Of a stretch of 64,000 nucleotides of DNA, positions 33,963 to 45,461 are shown piece after piece. Numbering within the stretch: the stretch's first letter is position 1; the number at the start of each line of letters is the position of its first letter. Where the stretch lies: the NCBI GenBank assembly GCA_032718475.1, contig JAUCBJ010003590.1, forward strand, positions 26,230 to 90,229, read 5' to 3'. The position numbers and the translations under genes were made by a program. The notes beneath the pieces were generated by a model. That model searched no databases, had not been told where the DNA came from, and saw only the letters and a program-made list of their open reading frames with translations. This DNA is from Nemertoderma westbladi. Its lineage: Eukaryota > Xenacoelomorpha > Nemertodermatida > Nemertodermatidae.

Positions 33963-36792
33963 AAATGTTTTTCATACTCCGGTTATATTCCTCCGAGAGT
34001 CATTGTCGTTGTGTTTCGAGATTATGTATTGAGTCGTCATTAGAAATATCCATAATTGTTATCAACAATGTATAAATATATTAATAATTCAACAAAGCAA
34101 ACCAATGAGTCGATATAATTGTTATGATAACTTGAGTTTGTATAGGGCCAGCAATGCTGAGCCGCCCTCGATCCCCAGCCCGACACGGCCCAAGCTGCCC
34201 CTGGCCACGCTCGCTAGCGCCACTGTCTATTCCCTAGCCAACAGATGTGGAAGAACGGGTGGAAGACAAGCGTCTAATGCGCAGGGGAAGCTCGAGACCG
34301 GTCTCTCCAATGGTGGTCCGTCGGGGGCTCTATCGACTGTTATAGTGCGACTGAAATTAGTCTGCAATAGGGTTTCGGTTCACTACAGTAAACACACAGA
34401 GAATAGCTGTTATTTGTACTATCACACAAACTAACACACCCAATTTCACAAAACGCACAAATGTCCATTACAAAACCTACTATTTCCCGAATGTTGATAT
34501 TTTGAATTTCCATGGATACTCATTAAATAAATTTAAAGGTATTAATTTAAAAAAATATATATGATGAAACTCTAGAAATTTAATTAAAGGGTTGCGCGAG
34601 CGACACACCAGCGTCCCAATGTTTTAAATTAGTTATTAATTTATTGAGGATCAACATTCGGTAAATATAGTGGTAGAATAGGGTATTGCTCATTCATACA
34701 GATCTGGGTCTACTGTGATATTATTACGTCTTTGTTGGTTATATTATTTAATATATTTACTTGGTTGTGATATTTGTCTGTATAGTATCGGTGTTTATAC
34801 TATTGTCGTATTAATGTCGTGATTAAATAATATGTACATAATTGCACATAATATACACATGTACATATCATACATAATTATTATGCCCCTTTTTTATTAT
34901 CGAATGTTTATTGTAACAATAATAATCTGTTATAAATAATTATTACAATGCACCCAATAAATAGCGCGGAATTAAACTAAATTAATTCAGTCTACAAGTT
35001 AATTACCTGTAAGCAATAAGTATTCGGCCGATAATTTATTTATTAGAATAATCCGTGATAAATATTCTAATTCACCGCTGGGGGGGTATTATTCCGATCT
35101 AATCAGTACAAGCAATACTACCCACCAATAAGTAATGAATTACCTCCTATTGGGTTCTGTGTAAGATAGCCCAACAACAGGAGAAGGTGGTATCTGTTAA
35201 CTATGGCTATAGAATGTATGCAGTGTAGCAACCTTCCTATGTAAGGGGCCCAATCAACAGGATGGTCGTAGGGCGAGTAAGCTGTACAATGTTTCCTATG
35301 GAGGGGTAATACAGCCTACCTAAGCAGCAGCCGACTGAGTAGGGAGAATAAGCCTAGACTGTAGTCAATGGTTACACAGAGGTAGGACAAGTCATGTGAC
35401 ACGATATTGCTTGCAGAGGCGGCAAATAATTACCTCCCAAGAAATATATTGGTTTTGGAATATTACGCTGACAGAGGTCCAAGTTGTAAATAATGGATCT
35501 GAGGGTGAATATATGAGCTTAAATGTTAAATAGCTCGATGATATGTATGTATATCGGTTAAAGGTTCCTTGATATTTATTATGAAATAAGAATCTTGGAA
35601 TTAAAACCGCACAAATTATAAAAATAAATACAAAACGTTACTTATACCTAAATACCTACGTTACGACGGAAGTGGTGTAAACTTAGTGTTTACTTTAATG
35701 TATTACACGTAAAAAACAAAAAATGGCAGAGCAATAAGATTGTGGGAATTTACCAGGGAATGGAATATGCAATTGTTTCGATCGTTTAGGACGTCGAAAC
35801 CAGTAAGGAGACAAACGTTAATAGCACAAATAAAACAATAGATACGGTTAGTAGAATGCGTCCCCACAATTGCCGAAAATACGCTACCTGGTCGCTTAGT
35901 TATTTCGTATAGGGTATAACGATCTGTTGACGGGCTAAGACCGCATAAAATGGTTCCGATCGACTGAGAAATTCGAACCAATAAGTCTGTGCGTATGGTA
36001 AGTCGATAAATAACAGTTCGATACTTGATTGAAGAAACGAAAGTGCCCCACGATTCATCCAAAGACTATGCTTTGAATATTTTTGATGGGCCAGTCGAAC
36101 TTCTGCGCTTTAATTCCGTAAAACCAAGTATGAAAGGTAATTCGTCGGGAATAAAGCGATATTTCCTGCCACAGGGAAATAAACAACTTTATGTGTTCCA
36201 AGACTGGAAATATGAATAAGATGGGGGTAAAATGAGGCCTACAAAACAATTAAGCGTTTACTTAATACACTATGAAGTGTAAATATGTGAATGTGAATAC
36301 TATGTGAATACACTAATACACTCTGGTGTATCTGTTTATTTCCCCTTTCTCCCTTCGATGCATTGATTTGCTCTATATTTCGCTTAGTCTAATACGGTAT
36401 TTGATCATCTATTATATTTAACTGATATACAGTACCGGGAGGGTGTGGCAACACAATACAACAAGCAAATGTCTGATTAATTAATTATGTAAGGACTCAA
36501 GTCTGGTGACTGTCTTTCCCTTTAGAGGAAAACGTATTGTGACAAGTCTTTGGTCTAATTATATTGATATCGCTACAGTATTCAATTTGTGACAACTCTC
36601 AATCATGATGTAATTAATAATGAGAGCTTTGCTTACAATGATGGTCTGAAATATCGCCATATATTAATTATTTATTAAGTTAGAGGTACGACGGTAGAAA
36701 TGTATTTGATGCAATTGTCCAGATTATCACTAACGCTTAGTTATACTGACCTACTACTACTAGGATCGGCATGCTGCATTGCAGCTGCATTT
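33963..36792. other. Non-coding, mostly AT-rich stretch
   Basis: A GC-richer island lies at about 34134-34400. Open readings there and at 35703-36219 are short and show no recognisable domain. 34440-35700 is AT-rich. I found no direct repeats tying this stretch to 30.3-31.6 kb as LTRs. Confidence 0.4.
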
Positions 36793-38022
36793 TTAAGAAT
36801 GCTGTGCCGGCTTGTCAACAAAATTGCACCGCCACAACTCCCTATCACCCATGACATTTGCTAGATCATCCGCATCTTTAAGGCCAGTGTCCTTTAAGAT
36901 GCGTCTCAAGAAAGTCATGGGCTGTCCACCATGCTCATTCACTCCATTACAGTCTTGTATAGAGCTCCTGTATTTCCTACGAAAGATAATATGGTCTATC
37001 TGGGACTTGTGACCACTGGGTCCACTATGAGTCCATAGCTTTCCAGTTCGCTTCTTGAACTGGGTTCCAGCCGAAAACAATCCATTTCCAGAGATAAAAT
37101 CCTGAAGATGGACAGAATTTCGGTTAACACTATTGCTATAGACCCAGCGCGATGTAGGTGATTGATGCAGACTTGCATTAAAGTCTCCCAGGAATGTTAA
37201 AGAATGCATGCTGATCCACTCCATCAGTAGCTGCTTGTAGATTGTGGTAGAAATTTTCCACCTCTTCTACAGGGGCAACACTAGTTGGGGAGTAGCACAC
37301 AATCAGAACCACCTTAGGAAACTTCTTAGCCAGTCTTCCAGAACATGAGAAGTGGCAACGGATGATGCGGTTAGAGATTTGGTATATTTTGTCCAATGCT
37401 GCATGTGCAGTTGGATTCATCAATAGACCAATTCCACCATTGCCACTATCATCTGCTGACGCGAGGGCGAGTCGCCAACCGCCCCCCATGTCCTTAATCA
37501 GAACCTCATCAGTCTGTCCAGTCTGCATTCGGTGCTCTTGAACACCCACTGCGCTAAGAAAAAGCTTATCTGCCGATGCAGTCAGCTCACCTTGTCGCAT
37601 TGGGGACCCGAGTGTTAGGGTGTTTACTGAGGCTAGTCTTGTGACTTGCCTCAGATTCACCAATGGCTTTGTTGGTCGGGGTGGAACATGAGAGTAGCCT
37701 CCAACTCCAGAATCCCTCTCCCCATCACAATCTGGCCTTCCTGGTGACCCAGGGTTTGGGCCAGAAAGGTCATCAGGAAAGGGACTCAAAGAATTGTTGG
37801 CTGCTCTCTCTCTCCAGTAGGGGGTGAGACAGGCAGCCGGTCAGGAGTTAACTGACGCCTGTGAAGCCGATTGTGTCCGGTAATTCCACTGGCCTCTAGT
37901 GGCCGGACCTCCGCATTGCTAATGTAATCCATAGTGGGGGTTGGGGGGTGCTTTTTTGCCGAGTCAGCTCTCGGGGCAAATACCACACCCTGGTTTGCCA
38001 TTCCACAGGGTGGGTGTCGCAA
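36793..38022 (-). pseudogene. LINE endonuclease fragment (5' part of a truncated non-LTR element)
   Basis: Three minus-strand readings in shifting frames (38022-37786, 37789-37178, 37224-36793) form an APE-type endonuclease. Motifs include TLTLGSPMRQGEL, FLSAVGVQEHR, GGIGLLMN and VLIVCYSPTS, then FLGDFNASL and SQIDHIIFRRKYRSSIQDC. This spacing is typical of LINEs whose endonuclease is often annotated as 'craniofacial development protein 2-like'. The reading stops before any reverse transcriptase, and the sequence beyond 36,793 is unrelated. The copy therefore lacks its 3' part, which is unusual because LINEs are normally truncated at the 5' end. It may have been cut by a later rearrangement. 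Upstream sequence to about 38,400 is probably its 5' region. Confidence 0.8.
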
Positions 38023-38929
38023 TGGAGTCAGATATGAGGCCCATCACCCATATCTACTCTGGCGCACATGACCCACCATTGGCTGTTGCAGCTCATCTGC
38101 TGGGTCATGCCCTGTACCCTTGCTGCCAGGTGCAGGTCGCAGTGAAGTGCTCTCAGAGTGGACATGAGAACACTCTACTCCTGACCAGCCATTGGTAGAT
38201 CACCATCTGCCTGGTCAGGCCATATACCCCTGCAGCCAAGTATATGGGTCCTTAATCCAGGACCAAGGGCGTCCTTATCCCTGAACGAAGGGGGTCCTAG
38301 TTACAGGACCAGATTTGCCCTAGTAAGAGGGTCTATGCAGCTACAGGTGGCACCTCCTTTATGCTGCATGGAGGTGGCAAGTTTTCTTGATCAATGACCT
38401 AGAATACCTGACCTGACAATAGTTATAGTGACCTACCTGGTTGTGGTGCGTGTTAAACTTCCTTGATTCTGTAATATCGGCGATATATTAAGCAAATAAT
38501 AATAACAAATTGAGTTTACCAGTAGAATGTCAAATATAATGATAAATAATTATAATTCAATTATTAACACTTTGACTTTAGACCTTAGGCCTGTAATACT
38601 CACCAGTCCTTTAAACCTGACCAGAGATCAATGCCTCTGCATGGGCAATGTGACTTCTTCTGTACAACAATAACAAAAAAGTGAATAAACCACAGAACTA
38701 ATCGTATTTATATATCAGCTTATCAGTAAAGAGCATAGCCAATGATCTATTATACAAGTTGGATATGCAGATAATGGCACTAGATGGCGTCAAATCATTA
38801 GTAGGGCATATATAGACTGAACGCAACCAACTTTATCAATAAAAATGATGTTTTGAGCTTAAAATTAGCAAAATAAGTAATCCTAAAAGGCTAAGTTCAC
38901 ACTTGCATCAACAATTTCAAACGGCAAAA

Positions 38930-39245
38930 ATCGAATTTGGTTGGATAAAACGATATTTATGAGTGTCATATTCGTAATCAGCGTCCCCCAGAAAACCCAT
39001 AATGGCAAAAAATCAGGTTGATTCTGTAATGATTTTGGTTTATCAAATTTGTGCTACTTGTATTTTTCATGCCGCACATTGACATTGACACGTATCCAAA
39101 AATGCTGTAATCAACAAGGTCGGATATTTTTCAGAGTCATATTCGTGATCAGCATCCAAGAAAAACCACATGGTCATAAAATGAATTTGTTTTCGTGGTG
39201 ATTTTTAATTATCATATTTCAACTACTTGTTTTTTTCATGCTCCA
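38930..39245 (+). repeat. Two-copy imperfect direct repeat, ~173 bp period
   Basis: The string 'gtcatattcgt.atcagc.tcc' followed by 'aaaacc.cat..t.ataaaat' and '.tgattttt..tt.tcat.ttt..actactt' occurs at about 38965 and again at about 39137. Confidence 0.55.
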
Positions 39246-39375
39246 GGGGCACTAATAACTAATTTAACAAAATGCCTAAGTTGTTATATTACACAACTCT
39301 TCGATATAATTGATGTAGGTAGAGGAATAAACCTTCCCAATGAAATCCGCACATTTTAAAACATCAGTAATTTAG

Positions 39376-39480
39376 TATAGGAAGGGGTCTAGGGGTCTTA
39401 CCTCGAATGTTAAGTTTATTTTACCGAAAATAACTTATCTTTTATTGGCGCAACCGGGTAGTGTACAAATTTAGGAATCA
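39376..39480 (+). repeat. Single arm of the fold-back element found at 39740-40008
   Basis: This is about 100 bp, starting TATAGGAAGGGGTCT and running through 'ttattttaccgaaaataacttat', 'attggcgcaa' and 'gtgtacaaatttaggaat'. It is one arm of the neighbouring inverted-repeat element, with a different internal junction. Confidence 0.7.
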
Positions 39481-39550
39481 CATAATTTTTATTGAAATTA
39501 ATCTCTCCAAACCACGTACGCGTGTCGACCTTACTGGGTCTCATCGGCGT

Positions 39551-39620
39551 GGTGTCGGATTCGAACCTGGGACCTCGAGGTGGAAGCCGAGACAACAACC
39601 ACTAGACAACAGGTTCTTGA
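39551..39620 (-). repeat. tRNA-derived SINE head or tRNA-like pseudogene (Gly-like)
   Basis: On the minus strand there is TAGTGGTTGTTG (A-box-like), then an imperfect anticodon arm with loop CTTCCAC, then a perfect B box GGTTCGAATCC (39557-39567 on +). The loop would read anticodon TCC (Gly). The stems are imperfect and no acceptor stem closes, so it is more likely a SINE head or relic than a working tRNA. Confidence 0.55.
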
Positions 39621-39739
39621 GATATGGAGTATTAATTTCAAAGCCAGCTGCCATTTTTTATTAGCCCCTGATTTTTATTAGTGATAGTAACAATGTGTTG
39701 GCAAGCTGTGTTTTTGCGAGTTGTTTGTTATTATATATT

Positions 39740-40008
39740 TATTATAGGAAGGGATCTATGGGTCTTAACCTCGAATGATAAGTTCATTTTATCGAAAATA
39801 ATTCATTGGTTATTGGCCAAATTGGAGGACTAATCCCATTACATGCGTACTTTTTAACCGGGTAGTGTACAAATTTAGGAATATTTGTACACTACACGGT
39901 TAAAAAGTACGCATGTGATGGGATTAGACCTACAATTGCGCCAATAAAATATAAGTTATTTTCGGTAAAATAAACTGATCATTCGAGGTAAGACCCCTTC
40001 CTATAATA
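39740..40008. mobile_element. Fold-back (MITE-like) element, 269 bp
   Basis: The two halves are imperfect reverse complements. The left end TATTATAGGAAGGG(A)TCT pairs with the right end AGACCCCTTCCTATAATA. The centre is 'gtgtacaaatttaggaatatttgtacac'. Arms are about 125 bp. It has no coding capacity. Confidence 0.75.
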
Positions 40009-40059
40009 AATGTATTATAACAAACACCTCGAAAAACACAGCTTGCCAACACATTGTTA

Positions 40060-40505
40060 ATGGCCAAGTTAGCACTTTTGAAAAAAGTGCTACTTTCGCT
40101 TTTGGTGCTCTTTTAGTATCTATTGATAATAAAATGAAAGTTTTGCTTCTAATCTTGCATTCGATTACTAATACGAATTCAACAAAACAAAAAAGCATAG
40201 GCCTAGTATGGCTTAATGGTTATACCAAAGTCTTGAAGGGTGGTATATTTTGTGTAATTTTATCAATTTCGAAAGGTTCCGATATGTATCTCAGAAGACC
40301 TCTAGTTAGAGGAACTCCTCATATCTCGAAAACTACTGGAGCTATTCAATTTTTATTTGTCTTATCTGAAAGAGGACATTATTTTAGTTAGGGACAAGTA
40401 CTTTCGACGCGCTAGACATATTGTTTCCGGGGTACTATCTAAGAGAAATAACTGGCCCACTAAATTTAGGGGCTTTGCAGCAGCTTGGCGGGTCGTATCT
40501 ATAGT
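40060..40505 (-). repeat. Inverted copy of the dispersed repeat at 28909-29500
   Basis: Read on the minus strand it gives 'atagatacgacccgccaagctgctgcaaagcccc', 'agtgggccagttatttctcttagata' and 'gtcgaaagtacttgtccctaacta'. It continues with 'agttttcgagatatgaggag' and 'cacccttcaagactttggtataacc', in the same order as the + strand copy. Open readings across it are by-products. Confidence 0.8.
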
Positions 40506-40715
40506 AGGTCATGAGCTAGTTTTTTGTAATTTTTTTATAAATGTTATAGAACACGTGTTAGCTATCAATTTTGATAAAAATTATTTTTCTAGAACACATT
40601 TTTTATTTATTATACTAGTTCGATTTTTCTACTACTGTAGAAAGGCATTTCCTAAAGGAAATGCAACCACGAATCTAAAGAAAATTAAACAAACTTTGAC
40701 TCATCAGTTCATTGC

Positions 40716-42142
40716 TTTACCGAGTTTTGAGGCACATGCCTAAATTAAACTCCATTACCATGGCAACTGGAATTTTCTAGAACTGCAGAGTTTTACATTT
40801 GAAATTTGGTTCCAGTTGACACACATCGACTTCAAGGAAGTTTTATTGAGTAGTTTACGTCCAAAATGTATGATTTATTATTTAAAACGTCTGTTTGCAG
40901 TGGTTGTCGTGGAAACTGGGAAATAGAACAATGTAAATTGGATGCAGAATGAGTGATATAGTCACGGTAGGTTTTTGTCCCAAGTCGTAATACCTTAATG
41001 TTATGGTTCATATAATCATTTTATAAATTTGAACATTTGTTTAGCCTGGTTTCCCTGGTAACTGAATTTTCTATTTAACCTCAATAGGCGCAACTATTGT
41101 CCTTATCATTGAGTTGAATAACTTCAAGTTTCGATCTATTATGGTTCGGTTTTGCTACAAATAGAGTTAATAACAAAGACTTGATTGTAATTTTTAATAA
41201 ACTCTAGTTTAGCATGGTAACTAGATATTTCTGGAAGTTTTAAGTTTTACCAAAAGTTCCAAATAGGAGTCCAGATAACAAATACCCAGTTTCGGAGAAT
41301 GTTATCGTGAAGTCTATGTTCAAATTGTACAATTTTGTGTCAAAACATCTGTTTGCAGCGGTTACCATGGAAACTGAAAAATATTACAATGTAATTCGGA
41401 CGCAGATATGTGATATAGTGGGGGTATATAATACCTTAACCGTATGCTCCAAATTATCATTTTAAAAATTTGAACATCTGTTTATCCTGGTTGCCACGGT
41501 AACTGAAAAATCTAGTTTACCTCAATCGGCTCTGCTATGGCCCTTATACTGTACTTAGGTTGAGAAACCCAAGTGTATATTATAGTTTTCCCACAAATAG
41601 AGTTATAAATATTGACTTGAAATACATACAGTATACTTTTTTTCTAAGCCATGGAAACCAGATTTTTACCAGATATGAGACCCATCCCAAAAGTTTAGCC
41701 TTGGTGCGTAGTATATATGAGCGAAAGTTGTTGATTTTCCTTAGTTTCGTGGACCTGTTCTTTCTCAACCCAGTCCACCTTTTTCAAATTTGAAAAAGGT
41801 AGACAACAAAGCTGAAAAGGGTGGGCATGCTGTGTGACGCAACTCGCCCGTGTTTGGTCTGCCCATTGTCCCTTTTTCAAACACCCTACTTGAAACCTGA
41901 CTGTACCCCGCCCTGTGCCCTGTACCTGGTACCTATGCACCCTGAATTTACCATACAGGGTGACAGGTAAGCCTGACAACTGCCATACAGCCATATGCTG
42001 ATATGCGTCCCGTACCCGTACCGCAACGCAGTACCGTAGGCAGGTAGGCATAAACTGATAAAACCTTCTTGTTCTGCAGTCTGGCAGTTGCAGTACTGAC
42101 TGACTGACCTACAACACTCCAACCTGCCAACAGTACAAACTG
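40716..42142 (+). repeat. Copy 1 of a 1427-bp tandem duplication upstream of KANSL3
   Basis: This unit begins TTTACCGAGTTTTGAGG and is repeated head-to-tail at 42143-43569. All long stretches I compared are identical. Within it, about seven degenerate monomers of roughly 150 bp each contain an X-box-like palindrome. They lie at 40754-40767, 40903-40916, 41049-41062, 41207-41221, 41361-41374, 41490-41503 and about 41646-41658. A perfect 24-bp palindrome, centred on CAAATTTG, is at 41777-41800. Confidence 0.95.
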
Positions 42143-43569
42143 TTTACCGAGTTTTGAGGCACATGCCTAAATTAAACTCCATTACCATGGCAACTGGAAT
42201 TTTCTAGAACTGCAGAGTTTTACATTTGAAATTTGGTTCCAGTTGACACACATCGACTTCAAGGAAGTTTTATTGAGTAGTTTACGTCCAAAATGTATGA
42301 TTTATTATTTAAAACGTCTGTTTGCAGTGGTTGTCGTGGAAACTGGGAAATAGAACAATGTAAATTGGATGCAGAATGAGTGATATAGTCACGGTAGGTT
42401 TTTGTCCCAAGTCGTAATACCTTAATGTTATGGTTCATATAATCATTTTATAAATTTGAACATTTGTTTAGCCTGGTTTCCCTGGTAACTGAATTTTCTA
42501 TTTAACCTCAATAGGCGCAACTATTGTCCTTATCATTGAGTTGAATAACTTCAAGTTTCGATCTATTATGGTTCGGTTTTGCTACAAATAGAGTTAATAA
42601 CAAAGACTTGATTGTAATTTTTAATAAACTCTAGTTTAGCATGGTAACTAGATATTTCTGGAAGTTTTAAGTTTTACCAAAAGTTCCAAATAGGAGTCCA
42701 GATAACAAATACCCAGTTTCGGAGAATGTTATCGTGAAGTCTATGTTCAAATTGTACAATTTTGTGTCAAAACATCTGTTTGCAGCGGTTACCATGGAAA
42801 CTGAAAAATATTACAATGTAATTCGGACGCAGATATGTGATATAGTGGGGGTATATAATACCTTAACCGTATGCTCCAAATTATCATTTTAAAAATTTGA
42901 ACATCTGTTTATCCTGGTTGCCACGGTAACTGAAAAATCTAGTTTACCTCAATCGGCTCTGCTATGGCCCTTATACTGTACTTAGGTTGAGAAACCCAAG
43001 TGTATATTATAGTTTTCCCACAAATAGAGTTATAAATATTGACTTGAAATACATACAGTATACTTTTTTTCTAAGCCATGGAAACCAGATTTTTACCAGA
43101 TATGAGACCCATCCCAAAAGTTTAGCCTTGGTGCGTAGTATATATGAGCGAAAGTTGTTGATTTTCCTTAGTTTCGTGGACCTGTTCTTTCTCAACCCAG
43201 TCCACCTTTTTCAAATTTGAAAAAGGTAGACAACAAAGCTGAAAAGGGTGGGCATGCTGTGTGACGCAACTCGCCCGTGTTTGGTCTGCCCATTGTCCCT
43301 TTTTCAAACACCCTACTTGAAACCTGACTGTACCCCGCCCTGTGCCCTGTACCTGGTACCTATGCACCCTGAATTTACCATACAGGGTGACAGGTAAGCC
43401 TGACAACTGCCATACAGCCATATGCTGATATGCGTCCCGTACCCGTACCGCAACGCAGTACCGTAGGCAGGTAGGCATAAACTGATAAAACCTTCTTGTT
43501 CTGCAGTCTGGCAGTTGCAGTACTGACTGACTGACCTACAACACTCCAACCTGCCAACAGTACAAACTG
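42143..43569 (+). repeat. Copy 2 of the 1427-bp tandem duplication, abutting the KANSL3 start
   Basis: This is the second unit, shifted by exactly 1427 bp. It ends five bases before the ATG of KANSL3 (43575), so it contains the immediate promoter and any 5' UTR of that gene, and copy 1 contains a duplicate of them. It carries the same seven X-box-like palindromes and the 24-bp palindrome (43204-43227). Confidence 0.95.
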
Positions 43570-43574
43570 TCAAC

Positions 43575-44363
43575 ATGCCTGAACAGTACGACATATTTCT
43601 TGACCACAACTACACTAAACCGAACAGCGACGGTATCAGCTGCGGCAGAGGACCGGCGCCGACACGCTATCTGTTCATGGATCACCCGAACGCGGTAAAA
43701 CAATCCGTAATCGAATGTCTGGAACCGTCGGACGCGGGAGTCGACGTTGACGTTGAGGGCCTAGACCCCGAGAAGGAGGCGGAATTCGACGCCGAAAAAG
43801 CCCGACTGCTCGCCAGCGATTGGCTGAGCACTCTACGACACCTGCGATACGAATCGATCGGAGACGATTGGGAGGATTTTGTAAACAAATCCGACTGGAG
43901 CAGCGCGCAGGCCAAACTGTTCTTCAAGGCGAAACGATCCCTGGAGATGGGCCGTCTCGCGATGCTAGCCAACTCGGGGCGCCCCGACGATATCATCCAA
44001 CACCAACTGAATGCGGACCGCACTTCCCGACGGTTGCGCCAACTCCTCGCTTCCATCGCCTGGGAACCGCAACTCATTACCTGGCTTCACAACGCCCTAC
44101 TCACACATCTCAGCGACTCGCTATTGGTCGCTTATCTGGAGGCTCTTCAGACTCTCACCACTAAGTGCACCGCTCTGGCCTCCCGTATTATCGGGACTAA
44201 TTCCACGATGGAAGGGTTGTTAGTTAAACCCTGGGATCCCGTATCCGCCAGTCTCACTCACACCAAGTACGATAAACTCCCGTTGAATCCGGTCATCGTT
44301 ATTATTCCCAACGGCCCGTTAGGTCCGATAAACGACAAAAACAATACGAGACATAAGTTTTGG
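43575..44363 (+). CDS. KANSL3: KANSL3 (NSL complex subunit 3), exon 1
   Basis: These 263 codons start from the ATG at 43575. The N-terminal region of KANSL3/NSL3 is recognisable by YDIFLDHNYTKP, the (D)W..FVN...W..AQ.KLF block (EDFVNKSDWSSAQAKLF) and LARLAN-like RLAMLAN. WLHNALLTHLSDSLLVAYLEALQTL and LLVKPWDPVSASLTHTKYDKLP also fit the family. KANSL3 is part of the MOF/KAT8-NSL complex, which acetylates histone H4 at promoters. The exon ends at TGG (44361-44363) directly before GTAAGT. RHKFW then joins VGQF...GKVVQVNV of the next exon in phase 0, as expected from the family order W-x-x-Q-L-x-x-x-G-K-V. The protein begins closer to FLDH than the human one, so a short upstream exon cannot be excluded. 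Confidence 0.94.
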
Positions 44364-45060
44364 GTAAGTTAATTTATCCTAATTAATTAATAGGCGTACT
44401 TCCTACCTCAATACATATCACTGTATTTATTATAATAATACAGTAATAATAATATCGTTAACAGTGTGTGTTGGGTGTGTGTACAATTGACAACGTTATC
44501 CAGGCCTAGAGTTTTATATGTACTGATGTATTCGCTGTAATTTATTATATTTTTATGTAGATAAATTTGGTAGCTAGCGATTTTAATCAGCAGTTTCATC
44601 AATATAAACCTTTTGCATATTCTAAAAGTTAGCAGACCTAAATAAACTATTACCGGGTACCACCTTTATTACCACCTTTACCTGTATTTGGTCACCACAC
44701 CATAGAAGAGTTCATCTAATGATTATTATTGACCAACAACTTTCTATTGTTGAGAAATTGTTCTAATATGAATAATATTGGCAGATTGGGCAGGGGATTA
44801 TCCTGTTTCCAAACAAATCCAAAACCAAAACCAAAACAATAAACGTGAGGAATGTTGTAGAATAGAAAATCAAATTTAAAACCAAATTTAATTGAGAGTC
44901 AACAGTCAGATGTATAGACCTACCGGAACTCTGAATAGACTGGAGGCCGCCAAACAGGATAGAGCCCTGGGCATGGGCAGGCATGTAAGGTAAGAAGCAT
45001 CTGCCGATACCAAATAGAGGTTGATACTTGAAACGATAACGATTAGCTGAAAGTGGCGAA

Positions 45061-45326
45061 TATCTTCTAGAAAATTATTAAGTAATATAAACAGGACTTA
45101 GGATAATCCAACTCTATAGCAAATGGAGCGGAAAAAATGAATTCGCCAACAGCGGGGATCGAACCCGCGTCTCCCGATAAACGTTCAGGTATGCTAACCA
45201 CTACACCACGGAGGCTCCTGCATCTTTCCGATTGATTTGCTATAGGTGGGAAGCTAACTTACGGTTGCTATTGAATACAGTCCGAACCCCCAACGGATGG
45301 ATTTAATCTGTATCTTCTAGAAAATT
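45061..45326 (-). mobile_element. Short insertion with 16-bp direct repeats and an internal tRNA-like gene
   Basis: TATCTTCTAGAAAATT occurs exactly at 45061-45076 and 45311-45326, as a target duplication would. Inside lies a tRNA-like sequence flanked by an 11-bp inverted repeat (CTATAGCAAAT near 45114 and ATTTGCTATAG near 45235). This fits a SINE-like insertion, although the tRNA part is about 95 bp from the 5' end, where a SINE head is normally terminal. Confidence 0.6.
45144..45215 (-). tRNA. tRNA-like sequence (probable pseudogene or SINE part)
   Basis: On the minus strand it starts GCCTCCGTGGTGTAGTGGTTAG, with a good A box. An anticodon stem CCTGA/TCGGG encloses the loop ACGTTTA, and a perfect T arm (GCGGG TTCGATC CCCGC) follows. 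It ends in TGTTGGCG with a length of 71-72 nt. Two mismatches in the acceptor stem and C in place of the invariant U33 argue against a functional tRNA. The loop would read GTT (Asn) if forced. Confidence 0.55.
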
Positions 45327-45461
45327 CGAATTGAATAGAAAAGTTATAAATAAATATTAAAATTTATTAATATGAATATGTAGGTAATATTCCATGAAAT
45401 GTTTCAATGAATGACTAAATTATTTATAAAATAAATAAATGATTATTTACATATATATTAT

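Noticed and set aside
34105-34434. 109-codon + reading in a GC-richer island
   Set aside because: It has no recognisable motif or splice sites, and composition alone explains its openness.
30340-35700. The AT-rich flanks on either side of the unknown decayed protein as LTRs
   Set aside because: I compared both flanks by eye and found no shared direct repeat or target duplication.
41560-43609. Paired open readings of 60-118 codons in both copies of the 1427-bp duplication
   Set aside because: Their apparent 'conservation' is only the recent duplication. They overlap on both strands and have no domains.
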